A DNA stretch of 64,000 nucleotides from SCUB01 sp041918675 (GTDB lineage: Bacteria; Pseudomonadota; Alphaproteobacteria; Rhizobiales; Xanthobacteraceae), in NCBI GenBank assembly GCA_041918675.1, contig JAYRVF010000015.1:1-64000 (forward strand). Reading direction: 5' to 3'. Below are positions 33,470 through 42,672 of the stretch, in pieces. The stretch's first letter is position 1. Each line of letters opens with the position of its first letter. A model generated the notes under the pieces. The model saw nothing but the letters and a program-made list of their open reading frames with translations, ran no database searches and was not told where the DNA came from. Position numbers and translations under genes: made by a program.

Positions 33470-34414
33470 TCACTTCCCGATCTTGCCCAGTTCCTCGGCG
33501 AGTTCCGGCAGCGCCTGATACAGATCGGCGACAAGCCCATAATCGGCGACCTGGAAGATCGGGGCCTCCTCGTCCTTGTTGATCGCGACGATCACCTTGG
33601 AATCCTTCATGCCGGCCAGATGCTGGATCGCGCCGGAAATGCCGACGGCGATGTAGAGCTCGGGCGCGACGACCTTGCCGGTCTGGCCGACCTGCCAATC
33701 GTTCGGCGCGTAGCCGGCATCGACCGCCGCGCGCGAGGCGCCAACCCCGGCGCCGAGCTTGTCGGCGACCGGCTCGATGTATTTGGTGAAATTCTCGCGG
33801 CTCTGCAGCGCCCGCCCGCCGGAAATGATGATCTTGGCCGAGGTCAGTTCCGGCCGGTCGCTCTTGGCGACTTCCTCGCCGACGAAGCTCGACACGCCGG
33901 GATCGGCGGCCGCCGCGACCGTTTCGACGCTCGCCCCGCCGCCGGCGCCCGTGGCCTGGAAGGTCGACGTGCGCACCGTCAGCACCTTCTTGGCGTCCTT
34001 CGACTTGACGGTCTGGATCGCGTTGCCGGCGTAGATCGGACGCTCGAACGTATCGGGCGCGATGACCTTGGTGATCTCGGAGACCTGCATCACGTCGAGG
34101 AGCGCGGCGACGCGCGGCATGACGTTCTTGTTGCGCGTGGTGGCCGGGGCGACGAGCGCGTCATAGGGTCCGGCGAGCGACACGATAAGCGCGGCCAGCG
34201 GCTCGGCGATGTCGTGCCCATAGGAAGGGCCGTCGGCGAGAAGCACCTTGGAAACGCCTTGCAGCTTGGCGGCCGCGTCCGCCACGGCCGCGCAGGCGGT
34301 GCCCGCGACGAGGATGTGAACATCGCCGCCGAGCGCGGCGGCGGCCGTCAGCGCCTTGGCGGTCGCGTCCTTCAACGCGGCGTTGTCGTGCTCGGCAATG
34401 AGAAGAGTCGTCAT
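33470..34414 (-). CDS. etfA: Electron transfer flavoprotein subunit alpha
   Basis: This 314-residue FAD-binding subunit of the ETF heterodimer accepts electrons from acyl-CoA dehydrogenases and passes them to ETF:quinone oxidoreductase. The C-terminal FAD block is readable: SGGRALQSRENF, SRAAVDAGYAPNDWQVGQTG and GISGAIQHLAGMKDS. Its ATG overlaps the etfB stop codon (ATGA), so translation is coupled. Confidence 0.97.
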   Translation of the reverse strand: MTTLLIAEHDNAALKDATAKALTAAAALGGDVHILVAGTACAAVADAAAKLQGVSKVLLADGPSYGHDIAEPLAALIVSLAGPYDALVAPATTRNKNVMPRVAALLDVMQVSEITKVIAPDTFERPIYAGNAIQTVKSKDAKKVLTVRTSTFQATGAGGGASVETVAAAADPGVSSFVGEEVAKSDRPELTSAKIIISGGRALQSRENFTKYIEPVADKLGAGVGASRAAVDAGYAPNDWQVGQTGKVVAPELYIAVGISGAIQHLAGMKDSKVIVAINKDEEAPIFQVADYGLVADLYQALPELAEELGKIGK

Positions 34415-35163
34415 CCCAGCACTCCCGCTTCATTCTTCAGCTTGGCGACCAGATCGGCGACCGAGGCGACCTTCACGCCCGCCTTGCGTCCGGCCGGCTC
34501 GGCGGTCTTGAGCACCTCGTGGCGCGGCGCGACATCGACGCCGCATTGCTCGGGCGTCTTTTCGCCGATCGGCTTCTTCTTCGCCTTCATGATGTTGGGC
34601 AGGCTCGCATAACGCGGCTCGTTGAGGCGCAGATCGGTCGTCACCACCGCCGGCCCTTTCAGGCGCACGGTCTGCAAGCCGCCATCGACCTCGCGCGTGA
34701 CGACGAAATCGGAACCCTCGACGACCAGCTTGGACGCGAAGGTGCCCTGCGGCCAGCCAAGCAGCGCGGCGAGCATCTGCCCGGTCTGGTTGGCGTCGTC
34801 GTCGATGGCCTGTTTGCCCATGATGACGAGGCCGGGCTGCTCCTCATCGACGATCGCCTTGAGGAGCTTGGCGACCGCGAGCGGCTCGACGACTCCGTCG
34901 ACCTTGACCAGGACGCCGCGGTCGGCGCCCATGGCCAATCCGGTGCGGATGGTCTCGGCCGCCTGCGCCGGCCCGATCGAGGCGCAGATGACCTCGGTGG
35001 CCTTGCCGGCCTCCTTGAGGCGCAGCGCTTCCTCGACCGCGATTTCGTCGAACGGATTCATCGACATCTTGACGTTGGCGAGATCGACGCCCGTCCCGTC
35101 GCTCTTGACCCGGATCTTGACGTTGTAGTCGACGACCCGTTTGACCGGCACAAGGATCTTCAA
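34411..35163 (-). CDS. etfB: Electron transfer flavoprotein subunit beta
   Basis: This 250-residue ETF beta subunit binds AMP and recognises dehydrogenase partners. It begins with KILVPVKRVVDYNVKIRV and contains the DLRLNEPRYASLPNIMKAKKK block that includes the family recognition loop. The only start in register is TTG at 35163, preceded by AGAGGG about 7 nt upstream; an upstream methionine at 35241 would add an Arg/Glu-rich, unconserved extension. The stop overlaps the etfA start. Confidence 0.94.
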   Translation of the reverse strand: MKILVPVKRVVDYNVKIRVKSDGTGVDLANVKMSMNPFDEIAVEEALRLKEAGKATEVICASIGPAQAAETIRTGLAMGADRGVLVKVDGVVEPLAVAKLLKAIVDEEQPGLVIMGKQAIDDDANQTGQMLAALLGWPQGTFASKLVVEGSDFVVTREVDGGLQTVRLKGPAVVTTDLRLNEPRYASLPNIMKAKKKPIGEKTPEQCGVDVAPRHEVLKTAEPAGRKAGVKVASVADLVAKLKNEAGVLG

Positions 35164-35331
35164 TTCGTTTCCCTCTTCGTCGTCCGGATTTGCTCTTCCG
35201 TGGTCGCTTCCGGGCGCGGAGCGGCCCCGGGGCTTACCCACATGTCCCCGCGCGGGAATTGTGCGGGTGCGAAACGTAATCTTCGCCGCGATGGCATGTC
35301 AACGCGGGCGGCGGCGAAAAATCGCCAGGGA

Positions 35332-35904
35332 TCATCGATTCTGGCCCGGCGACCAGAGAATATCGCCGGTTCCGCCGATATTGGCGACCCTCGCGGCCAC
35401 AAACAGATAATCCGACAGCCGGTTGACATATTTCAAGACAACCGCGTTGACAGGTTCGTCGGGTTCGGCGGCGAGTTCGACGATGATCCGCTCGCAGCGC
35501 CGGCAGACGGTGCGCGCGAGATGGAGGTGCGCGGCCGCCGGCGTGCCGCCCGGCAGGACGAAGGACGTCAGCGGCTCGAGCTTTTCGTTGAGCGCGTCGA
35601 TTTCGCGTTCGAGCCGCTCAACCTGCGCCGGGCTCGCGCGCAGGCGTTCGCGCCCGCCCGCCTTCTCGGGCGTGCAAAGATCGGCGCCGAGATCGAACAG
35701 ATCGTTCTGGACGACGGCGAGCACGGCGTCGATCTCGCTCAAACCCGTGGTGTGCAGCCGCGCCACGCCGATGACCGAGTTGAGTTCGTCGACCGACCCA
35801 TAGGCCGCGACGCGCAAATCATATTTCGGCCGCCGCGCGCCGGTTCCGAGCGCGGTTGTGCCGTCGTCGCCCGTGCGCGTATAGATTCGATTGATCACGA
35901 CCAT
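35332..35904 (-). CDS. Cob(I)alamin adenosyltransferase, PduO type
   Basis: This 190-residue ATP:cob(I)alamin adenosyltransferase makes coenzyme B12. The ATP-binding N-terminal motif is YTRTGDDGTTALG, and the signature ARTVCRRCERI and NRLSDYLFVAAR lie near the C-terminus. Adenosylcobalamin would serve methylmalonyl-CoA mutase-type enzymes, none of which is in the window. It lies upstream of etfBA in the same direction, separated by about 170 bp. Confidence 0.93.
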   Translation of the reverse strand: MVVINRIYTRTGDDGTTALGTGARRPKYDLRVAAYGSVDELNSVIGVARLHTTGLSEIDAVLAVVQNDLFDLGADLCTPEKAGGRERLRASPAQVERLEREIDALNEKLEPLTSFVLPGGTPAAAHLHLARTVCRRCERIIVELAAEPDEPVNAVVLKYVNRLSDYLFVAARVANIGGTGDILWSPGQNR

Positions 35905-36146
35905 GCGCTGATCTCCCCGGGACGGGTCGCGCGGCTTTTCCGCCGAGCCGCGAGGATGGCGAACCGCCGACGCGGACCGGCGATCGCGACACGCAAGCTC
36001 TTAGCATTCGCGAGACCGGCGCGCCATGGCCGGCGCCTCCGGGACTTCGGCCGGAGCGCCGCGAGCCGCGCTATCCCCATGGCGGGCTTGCCATCCCGAC
36101 CACGCTTGCGCACCTTTCAAGACGGCAAGACAGCGAGGGACAATTC

Positions 36147-37025
36147 GTGCACTTCATCCGAACGACCTTCAGGGTCGCGCTTGACGCCTACGACGCCTTC
36201 CTCGCCGACGACGGCTGGGCGATCGCGAGCCACATCGCGCTGTCGGCGCTGATGGCGCTCTTTCCCTTCCTCATCGTGGTGACGTCGCTTGCCGGCTTCA
36301 TCGGCAGCAAGGAACTCGCCGACCAGGCCGCGCGGCTGATGCTCGACACATGGCCGCGCCAGGTCGCCGAACCGATCGCCGCCGAGATCCGCAGCGTGCT
36401 GACGACGATGCGCGGTGGCGCGCTGACGGTCGGCGCGGCATTCGCGCTCTATTTCGCCGCGAGCGGAGTCGAGAGCCTGCGCATCGCGCTCAACCGCGCC
36501 TACCGGGTGAGCGAGACCCGCTCATGGTGGCTGCTGCGCCTGGAATCGATCGCCTATATCCTCGTCGCCTCGGTGGTGTCGCTGGTGCTCGCCTTTCTCA
36601 TCGTGCTGGCGCCGATCCTGATCGTGACGGCGAGAAAATATTTCCCGCCGCTCGAAAAGGCGGTGATCGATTACGCCTTCGCCCGCTACGCCGTGGCCAC
36701 CGGAGCGCTGATCGCCGCCCTCGTCATCGTCCATAAATGGCTGCCGGCGGGGCGACGGCGGCTCGCCGAGATCTTGCCCGGCATCGTGCTGACGATTTTC
36801 GGCTCGCTCGCCTCGGGCCTGATCTTCAGCGAATATCTCGCCCGCTTCGCCGTCAATTACGTCATCACCTATGCCGGGCTCGCCTCGGTGATGATCGCGC
36901 TGGTGTTTCTCTATTTCATCGCCGCCATCTTCATCTATGGCGGCGCGCTCAACGCCATCCTCGCCGGCATGCGGCCGCCGCCGCGCGCCGAGCTCGGCGG
37001 CGATCCGGCGGACGGGCACGCCTAG
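36147..37025 (+). CDS. YihY/BrkB family inner-membrane protein
   Basis: This 292-residue polytopic protein has about six transmembrane helices and matches the YihY/UPF0761 family (formerly thought to be RNase BN). Conserved features include the N-terminal HIALSALMALFPFLIV segment and SWWLLRLESIAYI. The start is GTG at 36147, with GAGGGAC 9 nt upstream. The function of the family is not settled. It stands alone between the adenosyltransferase (divergent) and cytochrome b561 (convergent). Confidence 0.85.
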   Translation: MHFIRTTFRVALDAYDAFLADDGWAIASHIALSALMALFPFLIVVTSLAGFIGSKELADQAARLMLDTWPRQVAEPIAAEIRSVLTTMRGGALTVGAAFALYFAASGVESLRIALNRAYRVSETRSWWLLRLESIAYILVASVVSLVLAFLIVLAPILIVTARKYFPPLEKAVIDYAFARYAVATGALIAALVIVHKWLPAGRRRLAEILPGIVLTIFGSLASGLIFSEYLARFAVNYVITYAGLASVMIALVFLYFIAAIFIYGGALNAILAGMRPPPRAELGGDPADGHA

Positions 37026-37079
37026 CGCGTTTCACGACGCGACGATTCCCTCATCCTGGGCGAATGCCCGGGCGGCACG

Positions 37080-37631
37080 TCACGATCGCGAGGCGGGAAT
37101 GAAGATGCGCGCCATCACGCCGTCGCGGTCGATGATGAGATGCTTGAGCGCGCCGAGGACGTGCAGGACGACCAACGGCAGCATGATGTTGGTGACGAAT
37201 TCGTGCACCTCTTCCATCATCTCGTGGAAATCCTCGTCCTTGGCCATCGGCGTCGGCAGGGTGACGAGGCCGAACACGCCGATGTCGCGCCCGCCCGACC
37301 ACACCACGAGAACGCCGGTGACCACCGCGCCGATCATCGCCAGGAGCAGCGCCCACTGAACGGCCTGCGAAAGAATGTTGAGCAGGCGCGCGTCGCCGAT
37401 CTTCTCGGGCGAGCCTTGATAGAGGCGCCAGACGAACCGCGCGACGATGAAGACGGCGGCGATCGCGCCGACGGCGATGTGGATCCCGCGTATCTCGCCC
37501 GCGCGCGGCGCCTTGCCGAGCGACTCGAAAATCTTGCCGCTGACGAATTGGAAGACGATCAAGGCCGCGACCAACCAATGCAGCACGATCGAAACCAGTC
37601 CGTAGTTCCTTGGCGTGTCGGTGGCGCGCAT
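37080..37631 (-). CDS. Cytochrome b561-type membrane protein
   Basis: This 183-residue protein has four transmembrane helices and belongs to the prokaryotic cytochrome b561 family. Candidate heme-ligand histidines are in VLHWLVAALI (helix 1), RGIHIAVGA (helix 2), EEVHEFVTN and LVVLHVLGALKHL (helix 4). These proteins move electrons from quinol or act as superoxide:quinone oxidoreductases. Partner and donor cannot be told. The start at 37631 (MRATDTPRN) is the only good ATG. Confidence 0.88.
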   Translation of the reverse strand: MRATDTPRNYGLVSIVLHWLVAALIVFQFVSGKIFESLGKAPRAGEIRGIHIAVGAIAAVFIVARFVWRLYQGSPEKIGDARLLNILSQAVQWALLLAMIGAVVTGVLVVWSGGRDIGVFGLVTLPTPMAKDEDFHEMMEEVHEFVTNIMLPLVVLHVLGALKHLIIDRDGVMARIFIPASRS

Positions 37632-37807
37632 CGCGATATCCTCATTCTTCTTGTCGCCAAAAGCTCACATCAAACCGCCGCACCGGACAACTTAAGGATT
37701 TGTCATGTTGCTTCGATCGCGCCCGTCGCCATTCCTCGCCGGCGGTTTGGCGCGCGCCGACGCACGACCGATCAGGTCTTTCGCGAATCGATTTCAATCA
37801 GGGTGCG

Positions 37808-39160
37808 TCATTTTCGCGCGGCGCGCGCGAGCGCGGTCGCCAGCGCGCGCGGGCTGACCGGCTTGATTAGAAACGCGTTCGCGCCGGCGGCGAGCGCGGC
37901 CTTCTCGTCGCCCGCCTGTCCCGACACGCCGATGATCGGCGTGGCCGCGTTGGGTAACGGCAGCGCCCGTATGCGCCTGATCGATTCGACGCCGTCGACG
38001 CCCGGCAGGATCATGTCCATCAGCACGACGTCGATGCCGCCGCTGGCGACGAGATCGATGGCGGCCTCGCCGCGACCGACGAACTCGGCCTGGTGGCCGA
38101 GTTGCGTCAGCACGGTGTTGAGGATGACGCGGCCGAAGGGATTGTCCTCCACGCACAGAACCCGCAGCCGCTGGCCGGAGGGATCGGCGCCGGCTCCGAT
38201 CGCGTCCATCGCGCGCGCGCGGTCGCGCCCCTCGGCGCGGTCGAGCCGCACGACCAGCGTGAAGGTCATGCCGCCGCCGGGCCGCGGCCGCACGTCGATC
38301 GAGCCGCCCATCGCCCGCGCCAGCACGCCGACCGAGGAAAGGCCGAGGCCCGCGCCGCCGAACCTGCGCGCGATCGACACGTTGGCCTGCGAGAACGGCT
38401 TGAACAGCTGCCTGATCTCGTCCGCCTTGATGCCGATGCCGCTGTCGGAGACGGCGAATGTCGCCTCCAGCCGCCCGCCCGCGATGGGTTTCGCCGTCAC
38501 CGCAAGACCGACCTCGCCGCGCTCGGTGAACTTCACCGCGTTGTCGACGAGGTTTTCGAGCGCCGCGCGCAACCGCACCGAATCGCCGATGACGAACATG
38601 GGCGCGCCCGGCGCGATGTCGACCTTCGCGGCAAGCCCGTTGGCTGCGGCGCGACCGCTCAGCGAATCGCCGGCCGCGCGCGCGAGCGCGTTGAGATCGA
38701 AGAAATCGCGGCGCAGGCTGAACCCGGCCGCCTTCTCCTTGGCGGCGTCGACAAAGAGCGTGGCGAGCGCGGCGAGATGCTCGGCGCTGGCCTTGATCGT
38801 GTCGACCCAGTGCCGTTCGCGCCCGCCGAGCCCGGAGGTCGCCAGAAGCTCGCTGAGGGCGAGGATGCCGGTGAGCGGCGTGCGCACCTCATGGGCGAAG
38901 GCGGCGAGCGCCGCCTCGACGGCGTTGGGCTTCGATCGCGCCCGGCGCACGGGCGTCCTCGCGCCCGCCGGCGACATCGGCGCGATGCGCGGTTTCGGTT
39001 TCGCCTTGGCGCGGGGAGCGGCGATCTTCTTGGGGGCGGCCTTGGCGCCCGCCGTCTTTTTCTTGTTGTTCTTGTTGTTCTTGAGAGCACGCGCGACTTT
39101 CGCGTGGACGGCGCCCCGCGCGATCTGTTGCGATTGTTTCGAAGGCCGCCTGGTGCCCAT
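37808..39160 (-). CDS. Soluble hybrid histidine kinase/response regulator
   Basis: This 450-residue protein has no transmembrane segment and no sensor domain. Its first ~90 residues are Lys/Ala/Pro-rich and disordered (NNKNNKKKTAGAK-like). Then come HisKA with FAHEVRTPLTGIL (phospho-histidine near residue 105), a HATPase_c domain with NLVDNAVKFTE, DSGIGIKADEI and GGAGLGLSSV, and a C-terminal receiver domain with acceptor aspartate in VVLMDMILPGVDG. Input must come from another protein. The start at 39160 removes 38 Arg-rich residues. The partner output protein is unknown. Confidence 0.87.
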   Translation of the reverse strand: MGTRRPSKQSQQIARGAVHAKVARALKNNKNNKKKTAGAKAAPKKIAAPRAKAKPKPRIAPMSPAGARTPVRRARSKPNAVEAALAAFAHEVRTPLTGILALSELLATSGLGGRERHWVDTIKASAEHLAALATLFVDAAKEKAAGFSLRRDFFDLNALARAAGDSLSGRAAANGLAAKVDIAPGAPMFVIGDSVRLRAALENLVDNAVKFTERGEVGLAVTAKPIAGGRLEATFAVSDSGIGIKADEIRQLFKPFSQANVSIARRFGGAGLGLSSVGVLARAMGGSIDVRPRPGGGMTFTLVVRLDRAEGRDRARAMDAIGAGADPSGQRLRVLCVEDNPFGRVILNTVLTQLGHQAEFVGRGEAAIDLVASGGIDVVLMDMILPGVDGVESIRRIRALPLPNAATPIIGVSGQAGDEKAALAAGANAFLIKPVSPRALATALARAARK

Positions 39161-39227
39161 TCGCGATCCCCGCGGCACCTTGCCCCAACGCCTGAGTCGA
39201 GTCACGCGCGGGCGCCGCGCCCGCCGA

Positions 39228-40112
39228 TCAGGCCAAGCCAATCCGGCGGCGGATTTCCGCCGGTGAGATGCCATCCGTTCTCAGCTCACGCAGCGACGTG
39301 GATCGGGTGGATTTCGACAGCTTCCGGCCCGATGGATCGAGAATGAGGTCGTGGTGCCGGTAGATCGGTACGGGCAAACCGAGGAGCGCCTGCAACACCC
39401 GATGGACATCCGTCGCCCGAAAGAGATCGCGCCCGCGCGCGACGCAGGTGACGCCCTGGTCGGCGTCGTCCACGACCACCGAAAGGTGATAGCTCGTCGG
39501 GATTTCCTTGCGGGCAAGGATCACGTCGCCCCAGCCGTGCGGGCGCGCCGCGACCGTGCCGCTCTCCCCCTCGGGCCCGCTTCCGAGCTCGGCCCAGGTC
39601 AGCTGCGCCGTCGATTGCCCGAGGCGGGCGAGCGCCGCTTCCAAGTCCAGGCGCAGGGCGAACGGCGCGCCCGAGGCGACCAAGCGCTCCCGCTCCGCCG
39701 CGGGGAGCGCGCGCGCCCTGCCCGGATAGAGCGGCGCGCCGTCCGGGTCGCGCGGCCAGGGCCCCTTGCTTTCCCGCGCGGCGATCATCCGCTCGATCTC
39801 GGCTCGGCTTTCGAAAGCCGCATAGATGAGGCCGGCGCGGTCGAGCCGGTCGAGCGCATGGCGATAGGCCGAAAGATGCTCGGACTGACGGCGGACCGGC
39901 TCCTCCCAGACGATGCCCAGCCAGGCGAGGTCCTCGAAGATCGCCGCCTCGAATTCGGGCCGGCAGCGGGCGGTGTCGATATCCTCGATCCGCAGCAGGA
40001 AGCGCCCTCCGGCCGCGCGCGCCATCTCGAAATTGACCAGCGCCGAAAAGGCGTGGCCGAGATGGAGATAGCCGTTGGGGCTGGGGGCGAAACGGAAAAC
40101 GGGGCCGGACAT
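39228..40112 (-). CDS. gluQ: Glutamyl-Q tRNA(Asp) synthetase
   Basis: This 294-residue truncated glutamyl-tRNA synthetase paralogue attaches glutamate to queuosine at position 34 of tRNA-Asp. It keeps the class I catalytic core, FRFAPSPNGYLHLGH (HIGH-type) and KLSKS, and lacks the C-terminal anticodon-binding domain of GltX, which explains the short length. It diverges from the glycosylase gene with about 50 bp between starts. Confidence 0.93.
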   Translation of the reverse strand: MSGPVFRFAPSPNGYLHLGHAFSALVNFEMARAAGGRFLLRIEDIDTARCRPEFEAAIFEDLAWLGIVWEEPVRRQSEHLSAYRHALDRLDRAGLIYAAFESRAEIERMIAARESKGPWPRDPDGAPLYPGRARALPAAERERLVASGAPFALRLDLEAALARLGQSTAQLTWAELGSGPEGESGTVAARPHGWGDVILARKEIPTSYHLSVVVDDADQGVTCVARGRDLFRATDVHRVLQALLGLPVPIYRHHDLILDPSGRKLSKSTRSTSLRELRTDGISPAEIRRRIGLA

Positions 40113-40164
40113 CGCTCGGGGATCGGGTCGGTCGAGGGGAGCGCCACCTTGCGTTCATCTGGAC

Positions 40165-40851
40165 ATGACCGCAATGCCCGATCACGCTGCGAGTTCCGAC
40201 GTTGGAGACCGCATGAGGCGCCTTGAAAGCCAGAACGACCTCGACGCCGCGATCGAGAACCTGCTCGAACGCGACCCTCGGCTGCGTCCGATCCGCCGGC
40301 TGACCGGACCGCCGGCGCTGCGCCGGCGCGAGGCGGGATTTCCCGGGCTGGTGGCGATCATCGTCGGACAACAATTGTCGACCGCCAGCGCGGCGGCGAT
40401 CTGGGGCCGGCTGAGCGAGGCCTTTCGTCCCTTCGATCATCGCGCGGTGCGGCGCTCCCGCGCCGAGCGGCTGCGCCGGCTGGGCCTTTCCGACGCCAAG
40501 GTGAAAACGCTTCGCGCGTTAACTCGCGAGATCGAAACCGGCCGCCTCGATTTCGACGCGCTCGCCGACGGCGACGCCGACGACGCGCGCCGGGCGCTGA
40601 CCCTCATTCATGGCATCGGCCCGTGGACGGCCGATCTCTACCTCCTGTTCTGCCTCGGCCATGCCGACGCCTGGCCCGCCGGCGACCTGGCGCTGCAGGA
40701 AGCGATGCGCATGTTGCTCGAACATCCCGCGCGGCCCGATCGGCGCGGGATGGAATCGCTCGCGGAAGCGTGGCGACCGCTGCGGGGCGCGGCGGCGCAT
40801 CTCCTGTGGGCCTATTACCGGGCGGCGAAGGGAAGATCGGGCGCGATCTGA
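40165..40851 (+). CDS. DNA-3-methyladenine glycosylase, AlkA/HhH-GPD type
   Basis: This 228-residue base-excision glycosylase has a helix-hairpin-helix block LIHGIGPWTADLYLLFCLGH and the catalytic aspartate in WPAGDLALQEAM, the arrangement of AlkA and yeast Mag1. It lacks the N-terminal beta domain of E. coli AlkA and so fits the shorter Mag1-like group. The start at 40165 (MTAMPDH) is chosen; ATG at 40213 is possible. The next 285 bp up to the HNH gene hold no supported feature. Confidence 0.88.
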   Translation: MTAMPDHAASSDVGDRMRRLESQNDLDAAIENLLERDPRLRPIRRLTGPPALRRREAGFPGLVAIIVGQQLSTASAAAIWGRLSEAFRPFDHRAVRRSRAERLRRLGLSDAKVKTLRALTREIETGRLDFDALADGDADDARRALTLIHGIGPWTADLYLLFCLGHADAWPAGDLALQEAMRMLLEHPARPDRRGMESLAEAWRPLRGAAAHLLWAYYRAAKGRSGAI

Positions 40852-41136
40852 TCGCCGAAATGCCCACGTGGCGGGCATTCCCCGCGCCGGCCGCGCATGG
40901 CAGCCCCGCCCTCGCCACGACCGCGTGGACGCGAACGCGACGCCCCTTCACAACGTCGTCATGCTGCTTGTACAATCTCGGCGCCGGTTGCTTCGCGACC
41001 GGCGGGCGCGGATGACGGAGGTGGCGAACCGACTTTGCTCCGCGCCGACGTGGACGATTTGGCGTGCGGTCATGGCGGCTGATCGGTTACCCACTCAGCC
41101 TGACGGCGCGCTGGACTGGAGGTCCAGGAGCCTTTC

Positions 41137-41694
41137 TTGAACGCACACGTGTCGCAAGGCGGGTGGCCGGCGCTGGTGCTCAACGCCGACTTCAGGCCGT
41201 TGAGTTACTATCCGTTGTCGCTGTGGTCGTGGCAGGATGCGATCAAGGCGGTCTTTCTCGACCGCGTCAACATCGTGGCGCAATACGACCGCGCCGTGCG
41301 CAGCCCGACTTTCGAGATGATGCTGCCGAGCGTCGTGTCGCTGAAGTCCTTCGTCAAGCCGACCACGCATCCGGCCTTCACGCGCTTCAACGTGTTCCTG
41401 CGCGATCGTTTCTCCTGCCAATATTGCGGCGAAGGCGCCGACCTGACCTTCGACCACATCCTGCCGCGCTCGCGCGGCGGGCAGACGACATGGAGCAACG
41501 TGGTCGCGGCCTGCTCGCCCTGCAATTTGCGCAAGGGCAACAAGACGCCGCGCGAGGCCGGGATGTTCCCCTCGCAATTGCCCTATCAGCCGACGGTGCA
41601 TCAACTTCACAGGAACGGCCGGCTGTTTCCGCCAAACTACCTGCACGAAAGCTGGCTCGATTATCTTTATTGGGACACCGAACTCGATCCGTGA
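41137..41694 (+). CDS. HNH endonuclease family protein
   Basis: This 185-residue protein has an HNH domain, with zinc cysteines in CQYCGEGADLTFDHI and CSPCNLRKGNK and the catalytic histidine in FDHILPRSRGG. The N-terminal 90 residues (ALVLNADFRPLSYYPLSLW) match a widespread chromosomal HNH family, not a homing endonuclease. The start is TTG at 41137, with AGGAG about 5 nt upstream; no ATG is available nearby. Substrate and role are unknown; conservation across Hyphomicrobiales argues for a housekeeping function. Confidence 0.85.
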   Translation: MNAHVSQGGWPALVLNADFRPLSYYPLSLWSWQDAIKAVFLDRVNIVAQYDRAVRSPTFEMMLPSVVSLKSFVKPTTHPAFTRFNVFLRDRFSCQYCGEGADLTFDHILPRSRGGQTTWSNVVAACSPCNLRKGNKTPREAGMFPSQLPYQPTVHQLHRNGRLFPPNYLHESWLDYLYWDTELDP

Positions 41695-41731
41695 GGCGCG
41701 GCGCGCCAGCGCGGCCGCGCGTCCGTCGTCG

Positions 41732-42250
41732 TCAGGATCGCGCGGGGCGCATCCCGGCGAAGGCGACCAGCGCCATCAGCGCCGAGATCAGCGCGTTGTA
41801 ACCGGCGAGCGACAGGCCGAGAAACCGCCACTGTACCTCGTCGCAGCGCACGACCTTCACGCTGGTGCCGCGTAGTTCCTCGAGCAGATTGGCGCCGCCG
41901 AGATCGCCGATGCCGCCGGAACATTCCGCCGCGCCCTTCCACCAGCCCCATTCGACGCCCGAATGATAGACGCCGAGCGCGCCGTTCGCCGCCATCACCG
42001 TGATGATGAGCGCGAAGCCCGCCAGCAACACCGGCCGCGCCAACCCGCGCGCCGCGAAATAGGCGAGCAGCGCGGCGAAAGGAATGGCGAAGTAGTAGCC
42101 GTAGCGCTGCTGCAGGCAGAGCGGACAGGGGCGAATGTTGAATCCGTACTCGAAGATCCACGCGCCCACGAGCGTCGCCGCGCCGATGACCGCGATGGCG
42201 ACCGCCGCCGCGCCGGGTGTCGGATGCGTGATCTGGTCGCTTAAGGCCAT
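41732..42250 (-). CDS. dsbB: Disulfide bond formation protein B
   Basis: This 172-residue membrane protein has four helices and reoxidises DsbA by passing electrons to quinone. The first periplasmic cysteine pair is in NIRPCPLCLQQRYGYY, the DsbB signature, and a second pair is present in the later loop (ECSG and VRCDEV). The start at 42250 (MALSDQI) has AAGGAG at the right distance. The upstream frame to 42319 runs through a copy of the dispersed hairpin element and is not coding. Confidence 0.92.
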   Translation of the reverse strand: MALSDQITHPTPGAAAVAIAVIGAATLVGAWIFEYGFNIRPCPLCLQQRYGYYFAIPFAALLAYFAARGLARPVLLAGFALIITVMAANGALGVYHSGVEWGWWKGAAECSGGIGDLGGANLLEELRGTSVKVVRCDEVQWRFLGLSLAGYNALISALMALVAFAGMRPARS

Positions 42251-42260
42251 CCGCGCTCCT

Positions 42261-42340
42261 TGGCGCATTCGTTGCGCGAGACCGGATCGTCTCGCCGAAA
42301 TGAAATGCGCCAGATTCAAACCTCGAGCAAACCCCGGTCG
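42261..42340 (+). repeat. Dispersed hairpin element, copy B (partial)
   Basis: This copy carries the first module of the element: a GCGAGA/TCTCGC hairpin followed by CGAAATGAAATGCGCCAGATTCAAA and a GAGCAAA end. It aligns with copy A (18444-18557, inverted) and copy D (51403-51512), with the second hairpin module degenerate or absent. It sits directly upstream of dsbB, close to its ribosome binding site. Confidence 0.7.
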
Positions 42341-42523
42341 CTCACGTTATCGTCCCCAAGCGAACACCGCCCGGGCAACGCCCCTTTGGGGCTCGACCCT
42401 CGCGGGGTCCCGAGAGCCATACGCCAAGTCGCGCGGCGACGGCAACTTCCCCGCGCGCGGGACGAACCGGCGATCGGCCGACGGCCGCTTTCGCACGTCG
42501 CGGGCGACGCGCCGAAAGCGCGG

Positions 42524-42551
42524 TTGACCCTGTCGCGTCACCGACTATGAT
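42524..42551 (+). promoter_or_regulatory. Promoter of tRNA-Leu
   Basis: TTGACC (42524-42529) and TATGAT (42546-42551) are 16 nt apart, a good sigma-70 promoter. The expected start near 42558 lies about 28 nt upstream of the mature tRNA-Leu 5' end. Confidence 0.7.
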
Positions 42552-42585
42552 CCGCCCGCTTCGCGGCGGATTTGTCGCGCGCGAT

Positions 42586-42672
42586 GCCCCTGTGGCGGAA
42601 TTGGTAGACGCGCCTGACTCAAAATCAGGTGGCCGCAAGGTCGTGCTGGTTCGAGTCCGGCCAGGGGCACCA
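42586..42672 (+). tRNA. tRNA-Leu (anticodon CAA)
   Basis: This is a complete 87-nt class II tRNA. The acceptor GCCCCTG pairs with CAGGGGC, the anticodon arm is CCTGACTCAAAATCAGG (anticodon CAA), a long variable arm GGCCGCAAGGTC follows, then T arm GTTCGAGTC and encoded CCA. It reads UUG codons. It is transcribed alone from the promoter just upstream. Confidence 0.98.

Noticed and set aside
41137..41694. HNH gene as a mobile or restriction-associated endonuclease
   Set aside because: Its N-terminal region matches a conserved chromosomal family, composition is like its neighbours, and no methylase or intron adjoins.
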